The notes: generated by a model not told the origin, from the sequence alone. A stretch of 64,000 nucleotides of DNA from Conus ventricosus (GCA_018398815.1 CM031601.1:36815113-36879112), one strand, 5' to 3'; positions 45,757 to 57,707 are shown, numbered from the stretch's first letter. Program-made: numbers and translations.

Positions 45757-46547
45757 TTAACCCTTACGCTGCCGACGTCGCCGTTCAGTGACAACATGGC
45801 TGACCGCCGACGTCGCCGAAAGGCGACCAACTAGAGTTTCCCAACTCCCGATACTCTCACGATCCATGTTCATGAGATAGAAAGCCAGCAATAAACGTCA
45901 TAGTTGGGGGATGGTCTGGCCCATGCTCACAGCCATTTGCTTTGTCAGAACACTATTCAGTAAAGTGTTTTATCGACTTTACTCCGATTGTTTTTCCATT
46001 CACTATGACGTCACCACCAAGCACTTTACATACTTGACCTTGCCACACATTTACCACAGATGAAATGCTGGGAATATTGAACGGACGGTCAGTTGTTCCT
46101 AATACAGATGAAGAAGACCCAGATAGTCATGAGGAAACATACGATAGTGAGGGCTTGACTGAATTATTGCAACGTGAGGCGTTGGACCGTGGCCAAATGG
46201 TTGGGAGAGACAGCTGACGAGAGATGAGATTAGATGCCGGCTTACCGCGTGTGCCCCAGTCTTTTGGTGTTGAGCCAGCCAGCACTGACTGACTGTTGTC
46301 TGATTATGCGAGGGAGTGAACTAAAACTGTAGGCAATGAACTTCATACACAAGATGCGGGCCGACACTTGCTGGTCGACGTTGAAGGAGGCGTGGCCGAC
46401 TGACATGTGAGAGGTGAGCAGCAGAGACGTGTTTGGGTGGGATTTATGATCAGCTGAATGGCTCTCAAGGGTTCAGAGACCAACAGGTACATGAATGACT
46501 TTGTTTTCATTAAAAAAAATATTGCTTTCAACAGTGAGAGTGAAAGG

Positions 46548-46601
<54 letters not shown>

Positions 46602-47055
46602 CCCTTTTTCTTTCTTACATGTGCACCAGTTAGGTATAAGCATGTGCATGTGTGTGTGGTGTGTGGGTTTTTTTTTTTTTTTCCCTGCTATTGGAGTAGA
46701 TGGATTTGTGGCTGTTTCTTCCATTTTTCTGTTGGATATACCATACTTTCTGGTCTTCAATTGTGAGAGGAGTATTTTCCCTCCCTTGTTGAGAGTTTGT
46801 TGGCATGCTTTCTTCCTTTCTTACGCTGAGAAGAAACATAACACTCATTTTTTTTATTTTGCACTTTTTTTTGCACTTGAAATTACTAAACATTTGATAT
46901 CGTTGTTGACTAACCATTACTAATATGTTAAATATAATAAAAGCACAGAGCTATCCGCGTTTCACATATGCTAATATAAAATAAGAGCTTTTTTTGAAAA
47001 ATGGCTGGTCATGGGAATTTAAGCAAAATAGAATGTATGGCGGTGAAAGGGTTAA
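45757..47055 (+). mobile_element. piggyBac-like element, plus orientation
   Basis: TTAA at 45757-45760 and 47052-47055. The left end is TTAACCCTTACGCTGCC. The right end reverse-complemented is TTAACCCTTTCACCGCC. It contains a broken N-terminal transposase frame near 46040-46180 (HTFTTDEMLGILNGRS, then DEEDPDSHEETYDSEG), homologous to the relic at 36.6 kb. The catalytic core is missing. A (GT)n tract is at 46550-46600. Confidence 0.8.
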
Positions 47056-47248
47056 ACCTCCATGAATCATTTTTGGCACTGGTGCCGAGCTCTGCTATGA
47101 GTTGGTCAGACGTGCACTTTGTCTGAATATTGGTTTGTCTCCCAAGTGAGATCTCCCACCATCCTTTTCAATATTCTGGCATTTGTTTGGACAAGTTTGA
47201 ATGAATAAAAAAAAGGATTTTACAACTAAAATGAGTTTTATGATCTAC
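47056..47248 (+). mobile_element. Dyad-repeat family segment between two piggyBac copies
   Basis: Contains CACCATCCTTTTCAATATTC, GCATTTGTTTGGACAAGTTT and AAGGATTTTACAAC, the middle of the family copy interrupted on both sides. Confidence 0.55.
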
Positions 47249-48091
47249 TTAACCCTTTCAACGCCAGTTTTGCATAAATCCCCATTGCCAGCCATTAAAA
47301 AAAAAATCTCTTATTTCATACCAGCATGTGTGAAATGTGGGTATCTCTGGAACTACGCAACCGATTCTCACACTGTTTTTTTTTTTCTCTTTTAAATGGA
47401 GGAAATAAACTGTACTTTTGTTGACTTATAGAATGTTAGTAATGATTAGTCAACAACAATTTCAAATTTTTGGTAATTTCAAGTGCAAAAAAAATGCAAA
47501 ACAAAAAATTGAATGTTATCTTTTAGTCTCAACATAAAAAAGAAGAAAGCATACCATCAAACTCTGAATAAAGAAGTAAAAATACTCCACTCACCAAATG
47601 AAGCGCAGAAAGTATGTAATATCCAACAGAAAAAAAAAAACCCAGCCATAAATCCAACAGCAGAAGAAGAGCTGGAAGTAGTCCACAGGTTGAAAATCAT
47701 CTTTGTTCACCATCACTCCTGAATCAACATTCAGAGGAGTAACTATTGATACGACTAATGAGACAATGCAGAAAAACAATCTCACACACACACACAACAA
47801 ACTTCTTACAAATGACTGGCGCACACATGAAAGAAAATGGGAAGGGAACACACACACACACACACGCACACGTGTGTGTGTGTGTGTGCGTGTGTGTGTG
47901 TGTGTGTGTAGAAGATGGAATGTGATGTATAGATAAGTAAATAAGTGGTGAGTGTTGATGTTTAACTTTAAGCTTATTAATTTGATTTTATTCTATTGTA
48001 TTTTACACTGTATTTATGATGTGATATTGCAATGTGTCACCACAAAAATAATTTTCCTTCAAGGACAAAATAAACAACTAGTGCACTTGTG

Positions 48092-48134
<43 letters not shown>

Positions 48135-48883
48135 TCTTATGCCCCACTGGTACACACATGAAAGAAAGAAAAAGGGAACACAAACACACACATCCCTTTC
48201 ACTCTCACTGTTGAAAGCAGTAAGTTCTTTCTGCGAAAACAAGTCTTTCACTTGCCTGTTGGTCTCTAGAACCTGGGGAGCAATAATTATTCTCCTAGGG
48301 CGTATGAGTCCAGCTGGTCATATAATTCACACTCAAACTCATCTCTGCAACACACCTCTGACATGTGTCAGTCGGCCATGCCCCCTTCGACCTCAATCCG
48401 ATGCAAGCCAGCGGTGCCCACAGTTCATTGTCTTTTAGCTGTTGGTCACCCCCTCTCAAGTCTTCACTCACACGGCTTTCAATTCAGTCACTGCTAGTTG
48501 GCCCAGAGCCAACAACACCAGGCCTGCACACGCCAGACTGCCTAGCCCCACCACTTGGCACACGTCCAACAGCCAGCCTCTCTATGTGGTAATTTGGTCA
48601 AGCTCTCCCTATCCAACAATATTTTCTGGTCACAATCTGGGTGTTCTTCATCTGAATCAGGATCAACTGTCTATTCAATATTTCCAGCACCTAATCTGTG
48701 GTAAATGTACAATGAGGCCGAGATACCTGAAGTGCTTGGTTGTGATGTCATAGTGAATCAAAAAGCAATCAGTATAAATCGATAATAAAAACACTTAACT
48801 GAACGTCGATCAGATGAAGCAAATTGGCTGTGATCTCAGGTCATATGGTCACAGAGACGTAAGGCTGGAGGCGTAAGGGTTAA
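47249..48883 (-). mobile_element. piggyBac-like element, minus orientation
   Basis: TTAA at 47249-47252 and 48880-48883. Its left end (TTAACCCTTTCAACGCC) matches the right end of the 45757 element, and its right end (reverse complement TTAACCCTTACGCCTCC) matches that element's left end. It is therefore the same family in opposite orientation. Internal homology includes TTTCATACCAGCATGTGTGA. Degraded transposase remains are weak. (CA/GT) tracts at 47850-47912 and 48094-48132. Confidence 0.8.
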
Positions 48884-49204
48884 AGTAAGTATGAAGAAAA
48901 GGGATTTTACTACTGAAAGTAGTTTTATATCTACTTGCATGTCCAAATGCTAAGACCCCCTTCCCCCTCCCTGCAGTATGGAAAAGGGGAGAAAACTAAA
49001 TTATGTTGAGGGCAGTGAACTGATTATATGTCAGCCAGGGGAGACCACTCATGTATTCCTGAAGGTTTGAGTAGAGTTAGCTCCCTGGTCTCCATTTCGA
49101 TTTTCTTTTCCAGAGATTTCTTATGTAAAATTTGATGTCAAGTGGAGATAAGGCATTCATTTGGATAGGTAAGTATATCATAAAACTACTTTTAGCAGTA
49201 AAAT
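48884..49204 (+). mobile_element. Dyad-repeat (TTTGGACAG) family, end portion
   Basis: Inverted ends GGATTTTACTACTGAAAGTA and (reverse complement) GGAATTTTACTGCTAAAAGT at 48900 and 49200. The right arm carries GGATAGGTAAGTATATC. Confidence 0.6.
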
Positions 49205-49732
49205 TCCTTTTACCTTGAAGAAAGGGTTAGGAAAGAGGGGCTGTGCATCAGGTATTAATCTTGGAGATGGAGCTCAGCATCAGGTATACTTCAAAGAAGG
49301 ATGTGTGCGTCTTGTGGTGAAGAAGCAACAGGCATTTAGCTTGAATAAGGGGCTGTGCATCAGGTATGTTCCTTGAAGAAGGAGCTGTGCATCAAGTATT
49401 TACCTAAAAGCATCTGTGCATAAGATATGCATGTACCTTTAAGAAGGGTCTGAACATCAGGTATTTACCATAAAGGGACTGACCATCAGGTGTTTACAGT
49501 ATAGAAGGATGTACACATCAGGTATTTATTTACCTTGAAGAAAGGGTATGCATCAGGCATTTACTTTGAAGGGGCTATGCATGGAATGTTTAGCTTGAAG
49601 AAGGGGCTGTGCATCAGGTGTGCATCAGGTGTTTGCCTTGAAGAAGAAGCTGTGCAATAGCTATTCACCTTGAAGAAATGGCTGTGCATCAATTATTTAC
49701 CTTGAAGAAGAATATGTTCATCAGATATTTAC
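49205..49732 (-). repeat. Tandem array containing the exon D splice donor
   Basis: About 14 units averaging 32 bp, in register with the true exon D end. Each is a copy of TACCTTGAAGAAGGGGCTGT plus GCATCAGGT. On the minus strand each unit is the last about 27 nt of exon D, its donor AAG|GTAAA and a few intron bases. Several copies keep a GT donor (for example near 49212, 49434, 49531, 49666 and 49698). Confidence 0.9.
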
Positions 49733-49855
49733 CTTGAAGAAGGGGCTGTGCATCAGGTGTTTGCCACTCCGCACCAGAGGGTCCTCATACTCGTATTGTC
49801 TCTGCAAAGCCTCGGGCAAACCCTTCACCAGAGCTGCCAAAGCTGAGCCACTCAG
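49733..49855 (-). CDS. HERC2: HERC2 exon D
   Basis: A 123-nt phase 0-0 exon of 41 codons. The acceptor is ATAACAG and the donor AAG|GTAAAT. The peptide begins LSGSALAALVKGLPEALQRQ, continues YEYEDPLVRSGKH and ends LMHSPFFK, a strong HERC2 match. The last about 27 nt of this exon plus its donor form the 32-bp unit of the tandem array that follows immediately (49205-49732). The true donor was chosen because only this copy is preceded by the full conserved reading frame. Confidence 0.92.
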
Positions 49856-50019
49856 CTGTTATAAGTACACAAATCAATGATTCAATCAATAAATAAACTT
49901 AGTGAATAACTACACAAACCAGTAACTGCAACATAGTGGTAGTGTCACTGCTGCAAATAATAAGTTTTTTTTAAAAAATTTTATAAATAGAAATGCTAGC
50001 TCTTTTATCATTCATCATT
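49856..50019. other. Intron next to exon D acceptor
   Basis: AT-rich sequence with the acceptor region. Nothing else. Confidence 0.4.
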
Positions 50020-50780
50020 CCCATCCCTTTCCAGCCGCTGCTATTTTTGCTAGTGTTGCTGTACTTATCATTATACTATCATTATCATCCTCATCCTACA
50101 GTACTGTCTGCTGTTATTCATTGAGCATTTCAACTCCTTTCCACCTAATATTTTCATTCCTAATATTACTTAAACCCTTTATTGCTTATATAATATACCT
50201 ACTAGATTCTATCCTTCCCATAATTTATACCTTCCATCTCCTCTTTGTTCTTCCTGTCTGCCCCCCCCCCCCCCCCCCCTTAGTATTAGTACCATTATTA
50301 TCATTACTATCATTAATAGTTATTATTTTTCATTTTATTTATGTGCTCTATTATCATTATTATACTTTTATTAAATTCATTTATTATCATCAATTTTACT
50401 TTTTTTTTAAAATATTCTTCTGTATCATGCTTTTATTATCAGTACCATCATTACCATTACCTTCCCTATAGTTGTTAGCATTATCATCATTAATATGATT
50501 GTTAGCATTAATATTACCATCACTACCATTAGCATCACCATCACCATCACCGCTAAGACTGTTGCCACGGCAACCATGCTGTTTAAGAATCCTCTAACTC
50601 ACTCTCCTTTCTCCAATACTACAACTGCTATTGTCATATTATCACCAAAAGTGATAGTAATCCTGTCTTTCTTTATTTTTTTTTCCAATATTTTGATCAT
50701 CATCACCATTATTAGTATTCCTATAAGTAATATAATTATCATTATTACTACCCTGACTCACACATTATCTCCCTTCTGAC
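50020..50780. repeat. Imperfect ATT/ATC trinucleotide-rich region with poly-C
   Basis: Extended low-complexity sequence (TTATCATTATTA, ACCATCACCATCACC) with poly-C at about 50262-50279. Apparent frames are low-complexity. Confidence 0.7.
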
Positions 50781-50819
50781 AGCCTCATTTTCATTCAACG
50801 TCTATCTTGCCCTGAAATG

Positions 50820-50985
50820 ATTGAAGATAAGTGATTGCTCGTTCATTTTCGTTGTAATAATTGTTTTGTATCTTGCCTGAAGAAGACCCAAGAGGTCCAA
50901 ACACGTTGTGTTTTGTCCTGTGATTTGTTTGTCCATGTTTTTTTGTGGGTTTTTTTGCAGTTCGCTAACATTTATTTCAGATTTA
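50820..50985 (+). repeat. Dispersed repeat with hammerhead-like core, second copy
   Basis: Homologous to 33475-33620. The core is CCTGAAGAAGACC...GAGGTCCAAACACG: here the CUGANGA part is intact, but the GAAA part is changed to CAAA. Confidence 0.4.
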
Positions 50986-51223
50986 TTAATTTAAAAAAAA
51001 ATCACCCATCATGCTTAGTTGAAAGAAGCAGTCAGTGCTACTGATAATGGGTCACTCTTATATACAGTGCTTCCAAATTTCCCTTTTACTCTTTTAGTTA
51101 TTCTGAAAAGCATCCAAATTTATCATAAGCTGTTTTATGCATTTGTAGATCATTTTCCTGCTTACAGTCAGCATCATCATTGAATCATAAAGTTTGTGTC
51201 CACACAAACTTTATGAATCTACA

Positions 51224-51800
51224 GAGCTTAATCTAGGATTTTTTTTAAAAGGGGGGCAGTCCACCCCTCATATCAAAAAAAGGGGGGCACTCCCCCCACA
51301 GGCCACTTCTTCAGCCAATCGTTTTGAAACCGGTGTTCCCTTGCATTTTTTTCGGGCTGCTTCTCCGAGCTTTTGGATGTAGTCGCAGTTTCTCCATGAT
51401 CTCCACCATCGCATGGCACAGAATTTTTTTTTTCTCACTTTTCCTCCACGAAAGTCAAAGTCGAATAGGGTGGGTGCACGCTTCATTTTGGAAAATATCC
51501 AATATGGCGCCTCAAACTCTCGCAACTTCTCGTCGGTGATCGAGATGGAGGAGATGAATGCCGCCGATTGGCTGATTTACACTAACAGCCAATGAAACAT
51601 CAAGAAATCGTTTGCTCCTGCTCAGTCCTAGTTTCAGTTTTTCAAGCAGACGACAAACGAGCACCCGCAACGATCAGTGAACAGGGCGGGAAGTTCTGCA
51701 AGTGTGCAGGTGTCTGCCCACGTTAAGACTCGATAATTGCGGGAAGGGACAGATTTTCGGGGGATTGTACCAATCCCATGCTCTAGATTAAGCTCTGTTC
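51224..51800. mobile_element. MITE-like element with 15-bp inverted ends
   Basis: CAGAGCTTAATCTAG at about 51224 and its exact complement CTAGATTAAGCTCTG at about 51783. The internal sequence has G-rich repeats (AAAAGGGGGGCA twice) and no transposase. The CAG start is hAT-like, but no 8-bp duplication was seen. Confidence 0.6.
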
Positions 51801-52240
51801 TATGATGACGCTGACCATAAAATCTTAAGTTTTTTGGTGACACAATCCACAAAGCTGCAAAAAATAATGTAAGAATTCAAAATTTTGTAATGCACTAACC
51901 AAGCATGTCAATAATCAGTTCTGAAAGCCTCATTATCTGATTTTGATTTTTTTGCCTGTTTACAATTTCTTCCCTGACCCTTACACAAGCTGTCTGTGGG
52001 GAAAGAAAACTGACAATTCTGAGTGAGTTAAAGATGACAGAAAATAAAAATAGTATATAGATAAAACACAAAATAACTGACAACCAGAGAACCTACAGAA
52101 AACATCACAAGACACACAAAACATCAGAAGCCATATGGAAGTCACAAAGCCAAATACCAGACAAGACCCAGAGAACAGGAATTTAAACACGACATTAGAA
52201 AGAAAGCAATCAAATAGATCAATGATCCAAAGTTACTGAC

Positions 52241-52383
52241 CATATGGAAAGGCCTGGAGATTTCAGGTTCGGGACTGTCAGAGGTGGGGCTGGACAGCAG
52301 AGCATTGACATTGATTAGGGGACCACAGCAGGTGGACATCAGTTTGCGCAGCTTGTGCAGTGCCCACATGCGCTGATTGGCAC
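52241..52383 (-). CDS. HERC2: HERC2 exon C
   Basis: A 143-nt exon with acceptor GTTTAG and donor ATG|GTCAGT. The peptide is S-ANQRMWALHKLRKLMSTCCG, then INVNALLSSPTSDSPEPE and ISRPFHM. The MWAL(H/Q)(K/R)LRKL block is the HERC2 signature. The acidic, Pro/Ser-rich part is the least conserved portion of the segment. It ends in phase 0. The acceptor is directly abutted by the 2.3-kb minisatellite at 52388-54665, so the polypyrimidine and branch-point region of this intron is short and repeat-derived. Confidence 0.88.
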
Positions 52384-52387
52384 CTAA

Positions 52388-54665
52388 ACACAACATAGTA
52401 ACCAGTTAATCCAAGTTACAAAGCACATATACCAGTTAGTCTTAATTAAACAGTACAGCCACAACTCAATCAGAATCACACAACACAGCGACCAGTCAGT
52501 GCTGAGACTTGTCAGTCTGAATCACACAGCACAGTGAGTCAGTCTGAATCACACAGCATAGTGACCAATCAGTCTGAGTCACATGGCACCATGACCAATC
52601 AATCTGAGCCACACAGCACAGTGCTCAATCAGTCTGAATCGCACAACGGAGTCGCACAGCACAGTGCCCAATCAGTCTGAATCGCACAACGGAGTCGCAC
52701 AGCATAGTGACCGATCAATCTGAATCATACAGCAGTCATATAGCACACTGACCCATCAGTCTGAATCATACAGCAGAGCCACACAGCACAGTGACCCATC
52801 AGTCTGAATCATACAGCAGAGCCACACAGCACACTGACCCATCAGTCTGAATCATACAGAAGTCACACAGCACACTGACCCATCAGTCTGAATCACACAG
52901 CAGAGCCACACAGCACACTGACCCATCAGTCTGAATCATACAGCAGAGCCACGCAGCACACTGACCCATCAGTCTGAATCATACAGCAGAGCCACACAGC
53001 ACACTGACCCATTAGTCTGAATCATACAGCAGAGCCACACAGCACACTGACCCATCAGTCTGAATCACACAGCAGAGCCACACAGCACACTGACCCATCA
53101 GTCTGAATCATACAGCAGTCACACAGCACACTGACCCATCAGTCTGAATCATACAGCAGAGCCACACAGCACACTGACCAATCAGTCTGACTCACACACC
53201 AAAGCCACAGAGCACACTGACCAATCAGTCTGACACACACCAGGGCCACACAGCACACTGACCAATCAGTCTGACTCATACAGCAGAGCCACACGGCACA
53301 CTGACCAATCAGTCTGAATCACAGAGCAGAGCCACACAGCACACTGACCCATCAGTCTGAATCATACAGCAGAGCCACACAGCACAGTGACCAATCAGTC
53401 TGAATCATACAGCAGTCACACAGCACACTGACCCATCAGTCTGAATCATACAGCAGAGCCACACAACACACTGACCAATCAGTCTGAATCATACATCAGA
53501 GCCACACAGCACACTGACCAATCAGTCTGAATCATAGAGCAGAGCCACACAGCACACTGACCAATCAGTCTGAATCATACAGCAGAGCCACATAGCACAG
53601 TGACCCATCAGTCTGAGTCACATGGCACAGTGACTAATCAGTCTGAATCACACAAGTGAGTCACACAGCATCATGACCGATCAGTCCGAGTCACATAGCA
53701 CAGTGACCAATCAGTCCGAGTCACACAGCACAGTGACCAATCAGTCTGAGTCACACAGCATGGCGACCAATCAGTCTGAGTCACACAGCACAGTGACCAA
53801 TCAGTCTGGATCACACAACAGAGTCACACAGCATGGCGACCAATCAGTCTGAGTTACATAGCACAGTGACCAATCAGTCTGAGTCACAAAGCACAGTGAC
53901 CAATCAGTCTGAGTTACACAGCACAGCGACCAATCAGTCTGGATCACACAACAGAGTCACACAGCACGGCGGCCTATCAGTCTGAGTCACACAGCACAGT
54001 GACCAATCAGTCTGAGTCACACAGCACAGTGACCAATCAGTCTAGTCACATAGCACAGTGACCAATCAGTCGGAGTCATACAGCACAGTGACCAATCAGT
54101 CGGAGTCATACAGCACAGTGACCAATCAGTCTAGTCACATAGCACAGTGACCAATCAGTCTGAGTCATACAGCACAGTGACCAATCAGTCGGAGTCATAC
54201 AGCACAGTGACCAATCAGTCGGAGTCATACAGCACAGTGACCAATCTGAGTCACACAGCACACTGACCAGTCAGTCTGAATCAGACAGCACAGTGACCAG
54301 TTGGTCTGAATAACACAGCACAGTGACCAATCCGAGCCACACAGCACAGTGACCAGTCGGTCTGAATCACACAGCACAGTGACCAATCCGAGCCACACAG
54401 CACAGTGACCAGTCGGTCTGAATCACACAGCACAGTGACCAGTCGGTCTGAATCACACAGCACAGTGACCAATCCGAGCCACACAGTACAGTGACCAGTC
54501 GGTCTGAATCACACAGCACAGTGACCAGTCGGTCTGAATCACACAGCACAGCAACCAGTCGGTCTGAATCACACAGCACAGCGACCAGTCGGTCTGAATC
54601 ACACAGCACAGCGACTGGTCTGAATCACATAGCACAGTACCAGTCAGTCTGAACCACACAGTGTT
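52388..54665. repeat. 2.3-kb minisatellite abutting the exon C acceptor
   Basis: Units built on GACCAATCAGTCTGA plus (G/A)TCACACAGCACA. Three zones are seen: diverged units next to the exon (52388-52700), about 43-bp units with CAGCAGAGCCACACAGCACA (52740-53600), then about 30-bp units (53600-54240) and GACCAGTCGGTCTGAATCAC units (54240-54640). The first unit (AACATAGTAACCAGTTAATC) starts within 10 bp of the acceptor. Confidence 0.93.
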
Positions 54666-55121
54666 GCTGCAGGGAGCTTTGGAATTATGAGGACTTGATG
54701 TGCTATGGGATGCTACTGGAAGCTATGAATTACTCAGAATCTCATGTCTCATGGCATGGTACTTGAAGCTATAAATTACACACAATTTGACACTTATAGT
54801 AAGCTATTGGGAGCTATAACAAAATTTTATGTGCTTATATGATGCTACAGGAAGCAATAAATTACAAAAAATTTGATGCACAATGGAATACTATAGGAAG
54901 TTATAAATTATAAAGGACTTGATATGCTATGGGTACAACAGATACTTATGTACAACCAAATATTGACGATGATGACAACACAGTCCAGTTTCAACATTTC
55001 TAAAACCCAGTGAAAGCTGCACTTTATATTTCCTCTAACAGCGTATCTGGTGTTTCCTCCCCTCCCTTCCCCCTTCCCTTCTCACCCAGACCAAAAGGTA
55101 AAATATGAAGGGTCAACTCAC
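54666..55121. other. Intronic DNA with weak ~60-bp repetition
   Basis: Units like GATGCTACTGGAAGCTATGA recur loosely (54700-54920). No coding. Confidence 0.4.
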
Positions 55122-55412
55122 TCAGACAACTAAGCTGGGCACAGGCAGCGAGGGAGGCAGCCATCCTGGGAACAATGTCAGAGTTCATCATGTTCTCCAG
55201 CTTAAAGTCCAACAGGCAGGTCACAAGGTCAATGGAAGGTCGTGACAGTATAGTGCGGTCTGAAAGCACATCCAGGGGAGCAGCAGAAGGCATGATGGGA
55301 TAGATTGTGAAGAGCCATCCCCAACCATTGACTGAGCCATCGCTGGTGAACTTCCAACGGAGTTCTTCTCCTGTGATGCGCAGTTCCTGGGACCAGTCAG
55401 ACCACTCCCGGC
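55122..55412 (-). CDS. HERC2: HERC2 exon B
   Basis: A 291-nt minus-strand exon with acceptor CTTAG and donor A|GTGAGT. The first 2 nt join the last base of exon A to make Gly, giving SGREWSDWSQELR across the junction. The peptide continues with SDGSVNGWGW, YPIMPSAAPLDVLSDR and DLVTCLLDFKLEN, ending AACAQLSCL. All are recognisable HERC2 family blocks. There is no stop or frameshift. The final base begins a Ser codon finished by exon C. It is separated from exon A by 3.5 kb of intron holding a piggyBac MITE and a 73-bp minisatellite. Confidence 0.92.
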
Positions 55413-55799
55413 CTAAGACCGCGATGTGCATAAAATCAATGTTTTTTTGTTGTTTTTTTTGTTCTGTGCTAAAATTTCATCTACTATCATTCTTTACACT
55501 GTTTCACTTAAAACAAGCAGTTAATACATATGCACACAATGTATGTACACGCACACATATCGATACATCAGAGCCACAACCATGCATCTCTGAATGAGAC
55601 ATTTTGAGAAAATGACAATTTAAGTTTTCTTGTTTACATTAAAAAAAAACTCCTTTTGCTTGAAAACTTCCAATTTTTCTGTAATCATACACATAATAAT
55701 TTAATACTATCCATTAGTCCAAAATTCGAATTTAATCAAAATTTAGAAATTATAAATCAATTAAACGTTCAGTATCATGACAGAAACTATAAGCAAGCA

Positions 55800-56490
55800 A
55801 GCCAAGTTTTCGGCCACAAACGTTCGTGCAGTGCTATCTTGTTGGTAGCACAGGGACACTATGAATGCTATGGCCTCAACAGGCCAAAGTTTCAGGCCAC
55901 AACCATCTGTCCAGTGGCTAGTTGGCTATGGCCTTGTGCTAGGATGCAGGTCACAGTAAAGTTTCAGGCCACAACCATCTGTCCAGTGGCTAGTTGGCTA
56001 TGGCCTTGTGCTAGGATGCAGGCACAGTAAAGTTTCAGGCCACAACCATTGTCCAGTGGCTAGTTGGCTATGGCCTTGTGCTAGGATGCAGGCCACAGTA
56101 AAGTTTCAGGCCACAACCATTTGTCCAGTGGCTAGTTGGCTATGGCCTTGTGCTAGGATGCAGGCCACAGTAAAGTTTCAGGCCACAACCATCTGTCCAG
56201 TGGCTAGTTGGCTATGGCCTTGTGCTAGGATGCAGGTCACAGTAAAGTTTCAGGCCACAACCATCTGTCCAGTGGCTAGTTGGCTATGGCCTTGTGCTAG
56301 GATGCAGGTCACAGTAAAGTTTCAGGCCACAACCATTTGTCCAGTGGCTAGTTGGCTATGGCCTTGTGCTAGGATGCAGGCACAGCCAAGTTTCAGGCCA
56401 CAACCAGCTGTCCAGTGGCTAGTTGGCTATGGCCTTGTGCTAGGATGCAGGCCACAGTAAAGTTTCAGACCACAACCATTTGTGCAATGG
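55800..56490. repeat. 73-bp minisatellite, about nine units
   Basis: The unit contains AAGTTTCAGGCCACAACCAT and GTGGCTAGTTGGCTATGGCC. The copies are 71-73 bp and differ mainly in GTCAC/GCCAC/GCAC junctions. The edge copies are more diverged. It lies about 390 bp from the exon B acceptor. Confidence 0.95.
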
Positions 56491-57036
56491 ATGCTAGGTT
56501 ATGTCCTGAGAAGTAACCCTCATACAATTGGCCTAGTTTGGGTAACAACCATGTGCTTGGCAAATAGGTGTTTGTGATTGTAAGCAAATGTAGGCTGTCC
56601 CTTCTCTACATGCATGCCACAGAACATTTTCAAAAATAGTGTGCCCTCAAAAGGAATCTTTCTGTGGTTTTCAACAACTATAGATCCAAAACAACACGAA
56701 ATTTCTTTTCAACTATTCAAACAAGTGGAAAGTGAAAAGCCACTGCGTGTTATGTTAAAAGGTATTTCAAAACTTTGGTCTGTTCCATTCTTAACAGCGA
56801 AAAACTTTACATATTTTCAACTTCATGTAGGAACATATTAAAGATATTTGAAACTGCAGTTCTTGCAGAATTCACTCTCTAAAACAAAAGACAACAATAA
56901 ATATGTAGCCAGGTGCTAACAGTGTATATATATCTCTTTGTTACCCTTTGTGGACAAAAATATGTTTATGTTTGAGAGTTATCTTCCCCCTTACCTCCCT
57001 TGATTGATGAATCTCGATTTCTTTGTGTGTAAACAC
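56491..57036. other. Intronic DNA, nothing recognised
   Basis: No coding similarity found. Confidence 0.4.
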
Positions 57037-57707
57037 TTCAACCCTCTTTAGTATGCACTTGCCTTAGCTTAGTTACGCCGAAAACCATCGGCAAGGTAAG
57101 TAACTCCGTAATTTGAACATGGTTACCCAATTTAAAAATTAATTTAAAAGAGAGGAAAGGAAATAGTCAAATGAAAATAATTTTTAAAAGTCCTACAAAT
57201 ATATATGTTGCTATAGCATAAGTTTGAAGAATATCACATGAGCCATTTACTCGGGGAAAAAAAAAAATCTTCTTCAGAACTTTCTTCCGAATCATACCTG
57301 GAACCTCATCCCAGTCGAAATCTAGGTCACTCTAAGCTTCATTACCCAGCACTTTCACTAAGTCTTATGCTGTAAATCCTACAAATCAAATTATCTTCTC
57401 ACTAAATCTCGTTACAGAACGGCAGAAATCAAGGTTAGCGATGGCGAAAAACAGCATTTCGACCACAAAACTTTAAAAATTCGTAACTCGAGAACTACGG
57501 CACGTATCGACTCGCGGTTTTTTGCAAACGGAAGTAAATGGCCACAGGAAGAAGGAAGTCACGTTCTCGTGAGACTTCCTTCTCTACGAGAAATATGGCG
57601 GCGCCCATTGTTGCCACTGTTTTACCGGGCGCTGGCAGGTGCTCACCGTTTTGGCTGTGTGATTTCCGGTTGGGCGCTAGCGGGTTCTCGCCTGTCAAGA
57701 GGGTTAA
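57037..57707 (-). mobile_element. piggyBac-type MITE, second copy
   Basis: The right end is TTAA at 57704 with the inverted end AACCCTCTTGACAGG. The left end, TTCAACCCTCTTTAGTATG, has a mutated TTAA. It shares GGCAAGGTAAGTAACTCCGT with the element at 15472-16200. It also holds a remnant acidic frame on the minus strand (near 57330-57290). Confidence 0.65.

Noticed and set aside
54281..54659. Repeat protein SDRLVTVLC on the minus strand
   Set aside because: Product of the exon C minisatellite.
56008..56460. Repeat protein SWLWPCARMQ
   Set aside because: Translation of the 73-bp minisatellite.
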